A stretch of 64,000 nt of DNA from Denitrificimonas sp964516465 (GCA_964516465.1 CAZEZR010000002.1:7193-71192), one strand, 5' to 3'. Counted from the stretch's first letter, positions 52,445-62,491 are shown. A program made the numbers and translations. Notes: generated from the sequence alone by a model not told the origin.

Positions 52445-54751
52445 CTAAGCAACCGTTTTCGCTTTATACTCTTTTCGCAGCTGCTGAGCCGCTTTAACCA
52501 TATGCCCCAATGCCGCTTTGGTTTCTGGCCAGGCGCGGGTTTTTAGGCCGCAGTCGGGATTCGCCCACAGCTGTTCTACCGGTAGGCGCTGGGCGGCCTT
52601 GCGCAGCAGGTTGGCCATTTCCTCGCTGTCCGGCACCCGTGGTGAGTGAATATCGTAGACTCCTGGACCAATATCGTTGGGGTAATGGAAAGTCTCGAAA
52701 GCGTCCAGCAACTCCATTTGTGAGCGCGAGGTTTCAATGGTGATGACATCGGCATCCATGGCGGCGATGGAGTCAATCACATCATTAAATTCGCTGTAAC
52801 ACATATGGGTGTGAATCTGGGTTGCATCACGCACACCGCTGGCTGTGAGGCGAAAGGCTTCAGTGGCCCAAGCCAGATATTCTTGCCAGTTGGCGCGGCG
52901 TAGCGGTAAACCTTCACGGAAGGCCGCTTCGTCAATCTGAATAATTTTAATACCCGCAGCTTCCAAATCCACCACCTCATCGCGAATGGCTAATGCCAGT
53001 TGCCGTGCCTGCTCTTCACGGGACACATCCTCACGCGGGAAGGACCACATCAGCATGGTCACCGGACCGGTCAGCATACCCTTCATGATTTTATCGGTCT
53101 GCTGCTGAGCGTATTTAATCCATTCCACCGTCATCGCCTGTGGGCGGGTAATGTCGCCGTAAATTACTGCGGGCTTAACACAGCGGGTGCCGTAACTCTG
53201 CACCCAACCAAAACGGGTGAACAAATAACCGTCCAGTTGTTCGGCAAAGTACTCAACCATGTCGTTGCGCTCAGCTTCACCGTGGACCAGTACATCTAAG
53301 TCCAACTCTTCCTGCACTTGTACTGCATGCTTGATTTCTTCTTGCATGGCTTGTTTGTAGTCGGCTTGGTTCAGTTTGCCCTGACGAAAGGCTGAACGCG
53401 CTGCGCGAATGTCTTGCGTCTGTGGGAACGAGCCAATGGTGGTGGTTGGGAACAGCGGTAAATCTAAACGCTCACGCTGCAATTTAATGCGCTCAGCGAA
53501 GACGGATTGACGCTGGCTGTCCGCAGGGGTGACTGCTGTTAAACGGGCCTGCACTTCGGGTTTGTGAATACGCCGTGAGTTGGCGCGACTTGCTTGTACT
53601 GTACGACTCTGTGCCAATGCTGCTTTCACTCTAGCGCTGTCAGGGTTATTTAGCGCTTCAGTTAAAATGGCCACTTCTGCGGTTTTCTGTACGGCAAAAG
53701 CCAGCCAGCTTTTCAGCTCTGCATCCAGCTGATCTTCACGCTCCAAATCCATCGGGCTGTGCAGCAATGAGCAAGATGGCGCGACCCATAAACGATCACC
53801 TAAGCGCTCATGCGCATGCTGAAGTGTTTTTAAAACCTTCTCCAGGTCACAACGCCAGATATTACGGCCATTAACCACGCCCAGTGATAACACTTTGTAG
53901 GCGGGCAAACGATCAAGAATGGTTGGGTACTGCTCTGGAGCACGGACCAAATCAAGGTGCAAACCATCCACCGGTAGACCAGCGACTAAGCCAAGGTTCT
54001 CTTCAAGACCAGAGAAATAAGTGGCCACCAATTTTTTAACCGGCTCGGCTTGCAGCAAGTTATAGGCGCGTTCAAAAGCATTTTTCCACTCTTGCGGCAA
54101 ATCGAGGCCTAGAATCGGCTCATCAATTTGCACCCACTCCACACCTTGCGCCGCTAGACGCTGGAAAATCTGCCCATAGACGGGCAACAGTTTTTCTAAT
54201 AAATCCAGTTTATTAAAGTCGTCGCCTTTAACTTTGCCTAACCACAGCCAAGTCAGTGGCCCTATCAGCACGGGTTTGACCTTGTGCCCCAGTGCCAAGG
54301 CTTCATCAACTTCTTCAAACAACTGTTCCCAGCTCATAGAGAACTCAAGATCAGCAGTCAACTCGGGTACCAAGTAGTGGTAGTTAGTATCAAACCACTT
54401 AGTCATTTCTTGCGCATGGGCACCACCACAGCAGCTGCTTTCTACCACACCACGGGCCATGGCAAATAAAGTATCTAAGCTGGGTTTCTCACCGGACGTA
54501 GCAAAACGCTCGGGTATCACACCAAAAGTTAATGAGTGCGCCAGGACTTGGTCGTACCAAGCAAAATCACCCACAGGCACTAAATCAATGCCGGCATCTT
54601 TCTGCAGCTGCCAGTGTTTCGCGCGCAGTTCGCGACCCACTTGGCGCAAGTTATCTTCAGTGATGTCGCCTTTCCAGTAGGCTTCAACGGCTTTCTTCAG
54701 TTCACGATCACCACCAATACGGGGGAAACCTAAGTTATGTGCTACGGCCAC
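52445..54751 (-). CDS. metE: Cobalamin-independent methionine synthase
   Basis: 768-residue MetE, which transfers the methyl group of 5-methyltetrahydropteroyl-triglutamate to homocysteine to make methionine. Both halves of the double barrel are present; the zinc ligands sit in the HTHMCYSEF segment and in NPDCGLKTR near the C-terminus. It starts at GTG 54751 after a strong GGAG site. It is divergent from metR, the standard pairing. Confidence 0.97.
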   Translation of the reverse strand: MAVAHNLGFPRIGGDRELKKAVEAYWKGDITEDNLRQVGRELRAKHWQLQKDAGIDLVPVGDFAWYDQVLAHSLTFGVIPERFATSGEKPSLDTLFAMARGVVESSCCGGAHAQEMTKWFDTNYHYLVPELTADLEFSMSWEQLFEEVDEALALGHKVKPVLIGPLTWLWLGKVKGDDFNKLDLLEKLLPVYGQIFQRLAAQGVEWVQIDEPILGLDLPQEWKNAFERAYNLLQAEPVKKLVATYFSGLEENLGLVAGLPVDGLHLDLVRAPEQYPTILDRLPAYKVLSLGVVNGRNIWRCDLEKVLKTLQHAHERLGDRLWVAPSCSLLHSPMDLEREDQLDAELKSWLAFAVQKTAEVAILTEALNNPDSARVKAALAQSRTVQASRANSRRIHKPEVQARLTAVTPADSQRQSVFAERIKLQRERLDLPLFPTTTIGSFPQTQDIRAARSAFRQGKLNQADYKQAMQEEIKHAVQVQEELDLDVLVHGEAERNDMVEYFAEQLDGYLFTRFGWVQSYGTRCVKPAVIYGDITRPQAMTVEWIKYAQQQTDKIMKGMLTGPVTMLMWSFPREDVSREEQARQLALAIRDEVVDLEAAGIKIIQIDEAAFREGLPLRRANWQEYLAWATEAFRLTASGVRDATQIHTHMCYSEFNDVIDSIAAMDADVITIETSRSQMELLDAFETFHYPNDIGPGVYDIHSPRVPDSEEMANLLRKAAQRLPVEQLWANPDCGLKTRAWPETKAALGHMVKAAQQLRKEYKAKTVA

Positions 54752-54822
54752 GAGAATTCTCCTGTTAAGTTAATGCGGTTATTCTCGACTCTTGGGCTCT
54801 AATGAGACAAACTAAATATATT

Positions 54823-54835
54823 ATTGATCATCAAT
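54823..54835. promoter_or_regulatory. LysR-type operator between metE and metR
   Basis: Palindrome ATTGAT-C-ATCAAT in the 117-base gap between the divergent genes; it has the T-N11-A layout bound by LysR-type regulators and lies where MetR is expected to act on metE and on itself. Confidence 0.55.
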
Positions 54836-54868
54836 AGTTTTACTCATGTTGCTGGTTAAGGAGTTCGT

Positions 54869-55789
54869 ATGCTGGATATTCGTCATTTAAAAACCCTCTG
54901 TGCGCTACGGGATGCTGGCAGCTTAGTTGATGCAGCAGAACGCTTGCATTTAACTCAGTCGGCTTTATCCCATCAGTTTAAAGAGATGGAAGACCGCTTA
55001 GAGATGCAGTTGTTTGTACGCAAAACCAAACCAGTACGTTTTACCAGCGCGGGATTACGCCTGCTTAGACTGGCCGATGAAGTACTGCCGTTGATGCGCA
55101 GTGCCGAGCGTGATGTGGCCCGTTTACAAGGTGGTTCGGCTGGCCGTTTGCATATGGCGATTGAATGTCATAGTTGCTTTCAGTGGTTGATGCCGACCAT
55201 TGATCAGTTCCGTGATGCATGGCCTGAAGTGGAACTGGACTTGGCCTCAGGCTTTGCATTTGCTCCATTGCCGGCGTTGGCTCGGGGTGATTTAGATTTG
55301 GTGGTGACGGCCGATCCCATTGAACTCAGCGGCATCAGCTATATTCCACTGTTTGCCTATGAGGCTCTACTGGCTGTGGCCAAGCAGCATCCACTGGCAC
55401 AAAAAGCCTATGTGGAGCCGGAAGACCTTAGTTCTGAGGTGCTGATCACCTACCCTGTGGAGCGTGATCGCTTAGATATTTTCAACCACTTTTTAGAGCC
55501 TGCCGATGTTGAGCCAGCGCACCTGCGCACTGCTGAGCTGACAGTAATGATGATGCAATTGGTGGCCAGTGGCCGTGGTGTGTGCTGTTTGCCGAACTGG
55601 GCCATGCACGAGTACACCTCCAAGGGCTATGTCAGCGCTCGACGTTTAGGCGAAGAGGGTTTGTTTTCTACTCTGTATGCGGCAGTGCGCACCGATATGC
55701 TCGACGCAGCTTTTATGCAGGATTTTTTACTGACGGCGAAAGACACCTCGTTTAGCACTTTGGCTGGGGTCAGCGCGGTGAAGGAGTAA
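54869..55789 (+). CDS. metR: LysR-family regulator MetR
   Basis: 306-residue LysR regulator. Winged helix-turn-helix at the N-terminus (LKTLCALRDAGSLVDAAERLHLTQSALSHQFK), then the inducer-binding domain. Placement divergent to metE identifies it as MetR, which activates methionine synthesis with homocysteine as co-inducer. AAGGAG precedes ATG 54869. Confidence 0.93.
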   Translation: MLDIRHLKTLCALRDAGSLVDAAERLHLTQSALSHQFKEMEDRLEMQLFVRKTKPVRFTSAGLRLLRLADEVLPLMRSAERDVARLQGGSAGRLHMAIECHSCFQWLMPTIDQFRDAWPEVELDLASGFAFAPLPALARGDLDLVVTADPIELSGISYIPLFAYEALLAVAKQHPLAQKAYVEPEDLSSEVLITYPVERDRLDIFNHFLEPADVEPAHLRTAELTVMMMQLVASGRGVCCLPNWAMHEYTSKGYVSARRLGEEGLFSTLYAAVRTDMLDAAFMQDFLLTAKDTSFSTLAGVSAVKE

Positions 55790-55805
55790 AACTCAAGCGA
55801 TCGGC

Positions 55806-56177
55806 TTAACCGAGTAAGATAATCACCCAAACCGCAGCAATCATGCTCATACCAACCATTTGCGCGGCGCTGCCCATATCCTTAGCATTTTTCGACAAGG
55901 GATGTCGCTCTAAGGAAATACGATCAATCGCCGCTTCAATGGCTGAGTTAAACAGCTCAATAATTAACGATAATAAACACACTGCGACCATTAAAGCGCG
56001 CTCAGCCGGAGATACATTCAGCAAAAAACTAATGGGGATTAAAATTGCATTGAGCAATAACAACTGACGAAATGCAGCTTCGCCAATAAAGGCTGCACGC
56101 AAACCGGCCCATGAATAACCGGTCGCCTTGATCACTCGGCGTAGACCAGACTGGCCTTTAAATGGGGAAGTCGGCAC
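55806..56177 (-). CDS. dgkA: Diacylglycerol kinase
   Basis: About 123-residue DgkA with three helices and the signature ELFNSAIEAAIDRIS. It phosphorylates diacylglycerol in the inner membrane to recycle lipid from membrane-derived oligosaccharide and LPS synthesis. GTG 56177 (just before TSPFKGQSG) is taken as start because the family begins there and AAAAGGA lies about 14 bases upstream; GTG 56207 is the alternative. It lies downstream of erdR, the same pairing as in P. aeruginosa. Confidence 0.92.
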   Translation of the reverse strand: MPTSPFKGQSGLRRVIKATGYSWAGLRAAFIGEAAFRQLLLLNAILIPISFLLNVSPAERALMVAVCLLSLIIELFNSAIEAAIDRISLERHPLSKNAKDMGSAAQMVGMSMIAAVWVIILLG

Positions 56178-56257
56178 TTTAATTATGCAGTCCTTTTCAG
56201 CCAACACATAAGCAGCAAAGCCCTTGGTTTAGGGCAATACTGCTGACTAGTAATATA

Positions 56258-56911
56258 TTATTCGCCTTGTGGGATAGAACCCATTTGCTGCAGAAGTAAT
56301 GCAGCTTGAGTACGAGTACGTACATTGAGTTTACGGAAAATTGCCGTAACGTGTGCTTTAACTGTAGCTTCTGACACATTTAAGTCATAGGCGATTTGTT
56401 TATTGAGCAAACCATCACATACCATGGTTAAAACACGGAACTGTTGTGGAGTTAAGCTGGCCACACCGGCACTGGCAGCTTTTTCTTCTGCTGTCACCGC
56501 TGCGCTAGCCGCAGTTTGCGCAGGCCACCACACCTCACCATCGAGAACCATTTGCACCGCTGCTTGAATATCTTCCAGCGGGCTGGATTTTGGAATAAAA
56601 CCACTGGCGCCAAACTCACGGGCACGGGCCATGATATTGGCTTCTTCTTGCGCAGAAATCATTACCACAGGGACGTGGGGGTATTGCCCACGCAACAGCA
56701 CTAACCCAGAAAACCCATGGGCTCCTGGCATATTTAAATCTAAGAGAACTAAGTCCCAATCGGATTTTTCTTTCAAACAGCCTTCGAGCTCAGCAATGTT
56801 TTCTGCTTCAACCAAACGCACAGCGCTGCCCAAGCTTAAAGTCAATGCTTGCCGTAAGGCACTCCGGAACAGCGGGTGGTCATCTGCAATCAGTATTTCA
56901 TAAGCAGCCAT
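56258..56911 (-). CDS. erdR: LuxR-type response regulator ErdR
   Basis: 217-residue regulator: receiver domain with phospho-acceptor Asp in LVLLDLNMPGAHG and a C-terminal LuxR helix-turn-helix (LLNKQIAYDLNVSEATVKAHVTAIFRKL). The dgkA linkage and sequence agree with ErdR of Pseudomonas, which controls acetate/ethanol-related genes such as acsA. ATG 56911 is chosen (AGGA upstream) because the longer frame to 56962 adds a basic tail unlike the family. The cognate kinase is not in the window. Confidence 0.88.
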   Translation of the reverse strand: MAAYEILIADDHPLFRSALRQALTLSLGSAVRLVEAENIAELEGCLKEKSDWDLVLLDLNMPGAHGFSGLVLLRGQYPHVPVVMISAQEEANIMARAREFGASGFIPKSSPLEDIQAAVQMVLDGEVWWPAQTAASAAVTAEEKAASAGVASLTPQQFRVLTMVCDGLLNKQIAYDLNVSEATVKAHVTAIFRKLNVRTRTQAALLLQQMGSIPQGE

Positions 56912-57148
56912 TATAAGAATCCTGTCTCTTTTATTTTTAGTAGTGCGGTGCTTATTATTCATCGGCCATTCAGGCAGTCATATCAGTTTTACAACCTGCT
57001 GCGAACCGTTTTGCATAAGCACTCACAAGTCTTTGTAGTGAAGCTCTTGCCGCACACTTAGAAACCTATACTACATAAAACCTAGCCAAAGGTCTTATAA
57101 TGGACATAATTAATTGAACTTTTGCGCGCCCTGTGTGACTTCGGTCAA

Positions 57149-57691
57149 CTAGCCGCGGATAAAGTGTTTGCGGTAGTACTGCAGCTCAGCAATTGAGTCT
57201 TGAATATCTGCTAAAGCTAAATGCACCTCGCCCTTCTTAAAGCCATCACGGATTTCTGGCGCCCAACGTGCGGCCAACTCTTTAATCGTCGATACGTCCA
57301 GATTGCGGTAGTGGAAATAAGCTTCCAGCTTGGGCATATGACGGTATAAAAAACGCCGATCCTGACAAATACTGTTACCGCAAATGGGTGAAGCATTGGC
57401 TGGCACCCACTTTTCTAAAAAAGCCAATGTCTGTGCTTCAGCTTCAGCCTCAGTAATACGGCTCTCGCGCACCCGCTGGGTTAAACCGCTGCCACCGTGC
57501 TGCCGGGTATTCCACTCATCCATACCGGCCAACACCTCATCCGACTGATGAATCGCCAGCACTGGGCCTTCTGCCAGAATATTGAGCTGGCTATCAGTAA
57601 CAATGGTAGCCATTTCAATGATCAGGTCATTATCGGTATCCAGCCCGGTCATTTCCAGGTCGATCCAAATTAAATTTTGTTCACTGTACAT
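57149..57691 (-). CDS. orn: Oligoribonuclease
   Basis: 180-residue DEDDh exonuclease. The first acidic motif is in WIDLEMTGLD and the last, with the catalytic His and Asp, in the HLALADIQDS segment near 159. Orn degrades short RNAs, notably pGpG from c-di-GMP turnover, and is essential in many pseudomonads. GAGGTG precedes ATG 57691. It lies downstream of hisC, from which it is separated by a terminator. Confidence 0.96.
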   Translation of the reverse strand: MYSEQNLIWIDLEMTGLDTDNDLIIEMATIVTDSQLNILAEGPVLAIHQSDEVLAGMDEWNTRQHGGSGLTQRVRESRITEAEAEAQTLAFLEKWVPANASPICGNSICQDRRFLYRHMPKLEAYFHYRNLDVSTIKELAARWAPEIRDGFKKGEVHLALADIQDSIAELQYYRKHFIRG

Positions 57692-57727
57692 GGCTCACCT
57701 CAAAGTTATAAAGCGTATAGGTGTAAG

Positions 57728-57755
57728 AAAACGCAGCCGTTAAATGCTGCGTTTT
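57728..57755 (-). terminator. Terminator overlapping the hisC stop
   Basis: On the minus strand, stem AAAACGCAGC / GCTGCGTTTT (57746-57755 and 57728-57737) with an 8-base loop that contains the hisC stop codon, followed by TCTTAC. The last codons of hisC (KRS) form the upstream arm. Confidence 0.85.
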
Positions 57756-58795
57756 AAGACATCAATTAATATTTGATTTTGCTCTTCGGTGCCGATGGTG
57801 ATGCGCAGGAACTGGTCAATGCGCGCTTGCTTAAAGTGGCGCACTAAGACTCCTTGCTCACGCAGTTGCGCAGCTAACTCTGCACCCTCCCGCTCAACGT
57901 GACGGGCAAAAACAAAGTTAGCGGCAGAGGGCAACACTTCGAAACCCAAGCCCATCAACTCTTCTATCACCCATTCACGACTGGCAATAACTTTATTGCG
58001 GGTGCTGTGGAAGTATTCGGCATCAGCAAAAGCTGCCGCGGCACCAGCAATGGCAGCCCGATCCAGTGGGTAGGAGTTAAAGCTATTTTTAATTCGCTCC
58101 AAGCCTTCAGTGAGATCTGGATGGCCCACTGCAATTCCCACACGTAAACCTGCTAGGGCACGTGATTTTGATAAGGTTTGCGTCACCAGTAGATTGTCGT
58201 ATTTTTTAACCAGACTGATTGCCGATTCGCCGCCAAAGTCAATATAGGCTTCATCCACCAACACCACTGAATCAGGGTTGGCCTGTAAGATCTGCTCAAT
58301 TTTATCCAGTTCTAATAAACAACCGGTTGGTGCATTGGGATTGGGGAAAATAATCCCACCATTGGGCTGCTGGTAGTCGGCAACGCAAATTTGGAAGTCG
58401 TCATCTAAGGCTACAGGTTTTTGCTCAATACCATATAAGCCGCAATAGACTGGATAAAAGCTGTAACTGATATCGGGGAATAACAACGGCTTACCGTGCT
58501 GAAAGAGACCATGAAAGGCATGTGCCAATACTTCATCGGAGCCATTACCGACAAATACATACTGCGGCCCCACAGAATAGTAGTCCGCCACAGCTTGCTT
58601 GAGCAGATCACAGTTAGGGTCCGGGTATAAACGCAGATTATCATTGATCTGCGCTTGCATCGCGGCCAGTGCTTTAGGCGATGGCCCATAAGGGTTCTCA
58701 TTGGTATTTAGCTTAATTAAGCGCTCAATCTTCGGCTGCTCACCTGGTACATAAGGTACCAAGTCCTTAACAAATGGACTCCAAAACTTACTCAC
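57740..58795 (-). CDS. hisC: Histidinol-phosphate aminotransferase
   Basis: 351-residue PLP aminotransferase. The NENPYGPSP start region, the Asp of VLVDEAYIDF and the PLP lysine in TLSKSRALAGLRVG are visible. It makes histidinol phosphate in histidine synthesis. GTG 58795 follows GGAGCG. Its stop codon lies in the loop of the terminator hairpin, so transcription ends immediately after the gene. Confidence 0.95.
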   Translation of the reverse strand: MSKFWSPFVKDLVPYVPGEQPKIERLIKLNTNENPYGPSPKALAAMQAQINDNLRLYPDPNCDLLKQAVADYYSVGPQYVFVGNGSDEVLAHAFHGLFQHGKPLLFPDISYSFYPVYCGLYGIEQKPVALDDDFQICVADYQQPNGGIIFPNPNAPTGCLLELDKIEQILQANPDSVVLVDEAYIDFGGESAISLVKKYDNLLVTQTLSKSRALAGLRVGIAVGHPDLTEGLERIKNSFNSYPLDRAAIAGAAAAFADAEYFHSTRNKVIASREWVIEELMGLGFEVLPSAANFVFARHVEREGAELAAQLREQGVLVRHFKQARIDQFLRITIGTEEQNQILIDVLKRSI

Positions 58796-58885
58796 GCTGT
58801 GCGCTCCTTATTTGAACAATCGTCACGCCTCGCGCAACGATTTTAATGCTCCACAATCGCCATATCCGGCAATTATTCTAACGTT

Positions 58886-60199
58886 CTAATCCGCTTTGAT
58901 GCGGTACTCAGCTGAACGCGCATGGGCGGTTAGTGACTCTCCGCGGGCCAATACTGATGCGGTTTTACCCAACTCAGATGCACCTGCGGGGCTGCAGTAA
59001 ATAATCGATGAGCGCTTTTGGAAATCATACACCCCCAGCGGTGATGAAAAGCGTGCTGTGCCTGAGGTGGGTAACACATGGTTGGGGCCTGCACAGTAAT
59101 CACCTAAGGCTTCTGCAGTGTAGCGCCCCATAAAGATAGCACCCGCATGGCGGATCTGCGGTAAGAGCTCTTCTGGATTGTCTACGGACAACTCTAAGTG
59201 TTCCGGGGCAATGCGGTTAGCTACTTCAACAGCCTGAGCCATATCTGCCACCTGAATCAAGGCTCCACGCTCACGCAACGAGGTGCGGATAATCTCTGCA
59301 CGCTCTAAAGTGGGCAATAAACGCTGGATGCTGGCTTCAACCCGATCTAAAAAATCCGCATCGGGGCTGAGTAAAATCGATTGCGCATCTTCATCATGCT
59401 CGGCTTGGGAAAACAGATCCATGGCAATCCAGTCTGGATCGGTTTTACCATCACAAATCACTAGGATCTCTGACGGGCCGGCAATCATATCAATGCCAAC
59501 TTTGCCGAACACATGACGCTTGGCAGTGGCCACATAGATATTGCCGGGACCGACAATTTTATCCACTGGCGGCACACTTTCGGTACCGTACGCCAGTGCC
59601 GCAACTGCTTGTGCGCCACCGATGGTAAACACTCGGTCAACCCCAGCGATGGCTGCGGCGGCCAGTACTAATTCATTAATTTCACCGCGCGGGGTGGGCA
59701 CCACCATCACCACCTCAAGCACACCAGCGACTTTCGCCGGAATCGCATTCATTAACACTGACGATGGATAGGATGCTTTACCACCCGGTACATACAGGCC
59801 AGCACGGTCCAGTGGCGTGACTTGTTGGCCCAACACAGTGCCATCGGCTTCGGTATAGCGCCACGACTCTTGCACTTGTTTTTCGTGGTAACTGCGCACC
59901 CGTTGGGCAGCCACCTCAAGGGCGTGGCGCTGCTCAGCAGTGATGCGCGTTAGGGCCAACTCAAGGCGTTCACGGGGCAGAATCAAATCACTCATCTGCG
60001 CCACATTTAAGTCATCAAACTGGCGAGTGTAATCAATTAACGCGGCATCACCGCGGCTGCGTACATTGGCAATGATATCCAGGACGCGCTGGTTAATCTC
60101 AGCATCCGAAACACTTTCCCAGCTTAACAGTTGATCAAGCTGGGTATTAAATCCTGTATCTTGGGCATTTAAACGGCGAGTAACAGTCGCTGCAGTCAT
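58886..60199 (-). CDS. hisD: Histidinol dehydrogenase
   Basis: 437 residues. The HisD signature VGIDMIAGPSEILVI and the EHDEDAQS zinc/catalytic segment are clear. It carries out the last two oxidation steps to histidine with NAD. ATG 60199 is chosen with GAGG upstream; a TTG at 60211 is less likely. It sits between hisG and hisC in the conserved Pseudomonas order. Confidence 0.96.
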   Translation of the reverse strand: MTAATVTRRLNAQDTGFNTQLDQLLSWESVSDAEINQRVLDIIANVRSRGDAALIDYTRQFDDLNVAQMSDLILPRERLELALTRITAEQRHALEVAAQRVRSYHEKQVQESWRYTEADGTVLGQQVTPLDRAGLYVPGGKASYPSSVLMNAIPAKVAGVLEVVMVVPTPRGEINELVLAAAAIAGVDRVFTIGGAQAVAALAYGTESVPPVDKIVGPGNIYVATAKRHVFGKVGIDMIAGPSEILVICDGKTDPDWIAMDLFSQAEHDEDAQSILLSPDADFLDRVEASIQRLLPTLERAEIIRTSLRERGALIQVADMAQAVEVANRIAPEHLELSVDNPEELLPQIRHAGAIFMGRYTAEALGDYCAGPNHVLPTSGTARFSSPLGVYDFQKRSSIIYCSPAGASELGKTASVLARGESLTAHARSAEYRIKAD

Positions 60200-60328
60200 A
60201 GCGGGCCTCAATAATTAACAAACGTATTCGGGCGCCGCTAGACTAGCAAACCTTCTACGCGGGCACCCGACAAATTCGGCTATGACGCAGATAGGCTGTG
60301 TGTATCAACACACCGACAACACTTAACT

Positions 60329-60961
60329 TCAGTGTTGTTGTGCGTCTACCGCTGCGCTTAATGTATCAATCAGCGTTTTAATTTCCGTGTGCTTCATTTT
60401 CATTGAGGCGCGGTTAACGATAAGCCGTGAGCTGATGTGATCAATCAGTTCCTGCGGCTCCAAACCATTGGCACGCAGCGTGTTGCCGGTATCCACCACG
60501 TCAATGATTTTATCGGCCAAACCCACCAAAGGTGCCAACTCCATGGAGCCGTACAGCTTAATGATATCCACTTGACGGCCTTGCTCGGCATAGTAGCGTT
60601 TAGCAATATTGACGAATTTAGTCGCCACCCGTAAACGACCGGTTGGCTCAGGGGTATTGACTGGACCTGCGGTCATCAGTTTGCATTTAGCAATCTTTAG
60701 ATCAAGCGGCTCATACAAACCTTGCCCGCCGTACTCAAGCAGCACGTCTTTACCGGCAACGCCTAAGTCTGCAGCGCCGAGCTCAACATAGGTGGGCACA
60801 TCAGTGGCACGGACGATCAGTAGCCGCACATCGTCCCGAGTGGTTGGAATAATCAATTTACGGCTTTTTTCTGGATCTTCTGTCGGTGCGATACCTGCTG
60901 CTTGCAAGAGCGGCAAGGTGTCGTCAAGGATTCGACCCTTAGAGAGTGCAATAGTTAACAT
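60329..60961 (-). CDS. hisG: ATP phosphoribosyltransferase, short form
   Basis: 210-residue HisG of the short type. LTIALSKGRIL at the start and the phosphate-binding region DIVDTGNTLRANGL (here DVVDTGNTLRANGL) near residue 150-163 are clear. It makes the first committed step of histidine synthesis. Short HisG needs the HisZ regulatory partner, which is not in this window. ATG 60961, 4 bases after murA, is the family start; the frame runs on upstream inside murA. Confidence 0.95.
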   Translation of the reverse strand: MLTIALSKGRILDDTLPLLQAAGIAPTEDPEKSRKLIIPTTRDDVRLLIVRATDVPTYVELGAADLGVAGKDVLLEYGGQGLYEPLDLKIAKCKLMTAGPVNTPEPTGRLRVATKFVNIAKRYYAEQGRQVDIIKLYGSMELAPLVGLADKIIDVVDTGNTLRANGLEPQELIDHISSRLIVNRASMKMKHTEIKTLIDTLSAAVDAQQH

Positions 60962-60965
60962 AAGA

Positions 60966-62231
60966 CTAGCCTGGTACCCGACGGATTTTCGCACCAAGGA
61001 GTTGCATTTTCTCCTCGATACATTCGTAACCGCGATCAATGTGATAAATGCGATCAATCAGAGTGTCACCGTCTGCCATTAAGGCAGCAATCACCAAACT
61101 GGCCGATGCACGTAAATCAGTTGCCATCACTGGCGCAGCAGTCAGCTGGGGGATGCCAGTGACAATCGCGGTATTGCCTTCAATTTGAATTTTCGCACCC
61201 ATGCGCTGCATTTCCAGCACATGCATAAAGCGGTTTTCAAAGATGGTCTCAATCACAGTACCGGTGCCTTCTGCAATGGCGTTTAAAGCAATAAACTGCG
61301 CTTGCATATCGGTTGGAAAAGCCGGGTACGGTGCGGTTCGAACGTTAACCGCTTTTGGCCGTTTGCCATGCATATTTAGTTCAATCCAGTCTGCACCAGT
61401 GGTGATTTCTGCACCGGCTTCTTTCAGCTTAACCAACACTGCTTCAAGAATGGTTGGATCGGTATCTTTCAGTTTAACCCGACCACCCGTAGCTGCAGCA
61501 GCCACCAAATAGGTGCCGGTTTCAATCCGGTCAGGCATCACGTCATAGCGTGCACCGCCAAGTTTCTCGACACCCTCAATGGTAATGGTATCAGTACCCG
61601 CACCTTCAATCTTAGCGCCCATAGCAATTAAGCAATTGGCTAAATCGACAATTTCAGGTTCGCGGGCAGCGTTCTCTAGCACAGTGCGGCCTTTGGCTAA
61701 GGTTGCCGCCATCAAAATATTTTCCGTGCCAGTTACGCTGACCACATCAAAAAAGAAGTTACCACCGCGCAAACCGCCCTCTGGCGCTTTGGCTTTAATG
61801 TAACCTGCTTCCACGGTGATTTCTGCACCCAAGGCTTCTAAGCCACGAATGTGTAAATCTACTGGGCGTGAGCCAATGGCACAGCCACCAGGTAAAGCCA
61901 CTTCAGCCTGACCAAAATGCGCAACCATTGGGCCCAGCACCAAAATTGAAGCGCGCATGGTTTTTACTAAATCATAGGGAGCGACCAATGTTTTGATGGT
62001 GCGCGGGTCGATTTCCACACTCAGCTTTTCATCAATTACGGGCTCAATGCCCATGCGACCAAACAACTCAATCATGGTGGTAATGTCGTGCAGGTGCGGT
62101 AAATTGCACACTGTTACAGGCGCACTGGCCAACAAGGTTGCCGCAAGAATCGGCAGCGCAGAGTTCTTTGCGCCTGAAATACGAATTTCACCGTCTAAAC
62201 GGTGTCCTCCGCTAATAATTAGCTTATCCAT
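60966..62231 (-). CDS. murA: UDP-GlcNAc enolpyruvyl transferase
   Basis: 421 residues. MDKLIISGGHRLDGEIRISGAKNS begins the protein and the catalytic Cys117 lies in ALPGGCAIGSRPVD, the site modified by fosfomycin. First committed step of peptidoglycan synthesis. ATG 62231 gives the conserved start. Lies directly between ibaG and hisG with only small gaps, so the mla-ibaG-murA-his genes form a long operon. Confidence 0.97.
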   Translation of the reverse strand: MDKLIISGGHRLDGEIRISGAKNSALPILAATLLASAPVTVCNLPHLHDITTMIELFGRMGIEPVIDEKLSVEIDPRTIKTLVAPYDLVKTMRASILVLGPMVAHFGQAEVALPGGCAIGSRPVDLHIRGLEALGAEITVEAGYIKAKAPEGGLRGGNFFFDVVSVTGTENILMAATLAKGRTVLENAAREPEIVDLANCLIAMGAKIEGAGTDTITIEGVEKLGGARYDVMPDRIETGTYLVAAAATGGRVKLKDTDPTILEAVLVKLKEAGAEITTGADWIELNMHGKRPKAVNVRTAPYPAFPTDMQAQFIALNAIAEGTGTVIETIFENRFMHVLEMQRMGAKIQIEGNTAIVTGIPQLTAAPVMATDLRASASLVIAALMADGDTLIDRIYHIDRGYECIEEKMQLLGAKIRRVPG

Positions 62232-62251
62232 TAGAGTCTCGTTTGGTTGCT

Positions 62252-62491
62252 TTAAGAGCGTTCGGCCCAAGCCGTGCGAGTATAAAACTTCATCGTTACC
62301 GCGTGGATGCTGCCATCAGCAATCCATGGGTTTAATACCGCGTAAATTTGCTGCTGACGTTTAACAGCGCCTAAGGCTGCTAACTCATCACTGATAATAT
62401 TGAGCTGAAAATTACAGCCTTCACCCTCAACTTCAACTTGGGTGTTCGCTAGTTTTTCTTCTAACAGTTGCTTTACTGCTACAGATTGCAT
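62252..62491 (-). CDS. ibaG: BolA-like protein IbaG
   Basis: 79-residue BolA-family protein, next to the mla and murA genes as in Pseudomonas and E. coli. The VKQLLEEKLANTQVEVEGEGCNF segment is typical, with the Cys that can act with a monothiol glutaredoxin in iron-sulfur handling. ATG 62491 has GAGG upstream. Twenty bases separate it from murA. Confidence 0.92.
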   Translation of the reverse strand: MQSVAVKQLLEEKLANTQVEVEGEGCNFQLNIISDELAALGAVKRQQQIYAVLNPWIADGSIHAVTMKFYTRTAWAERS

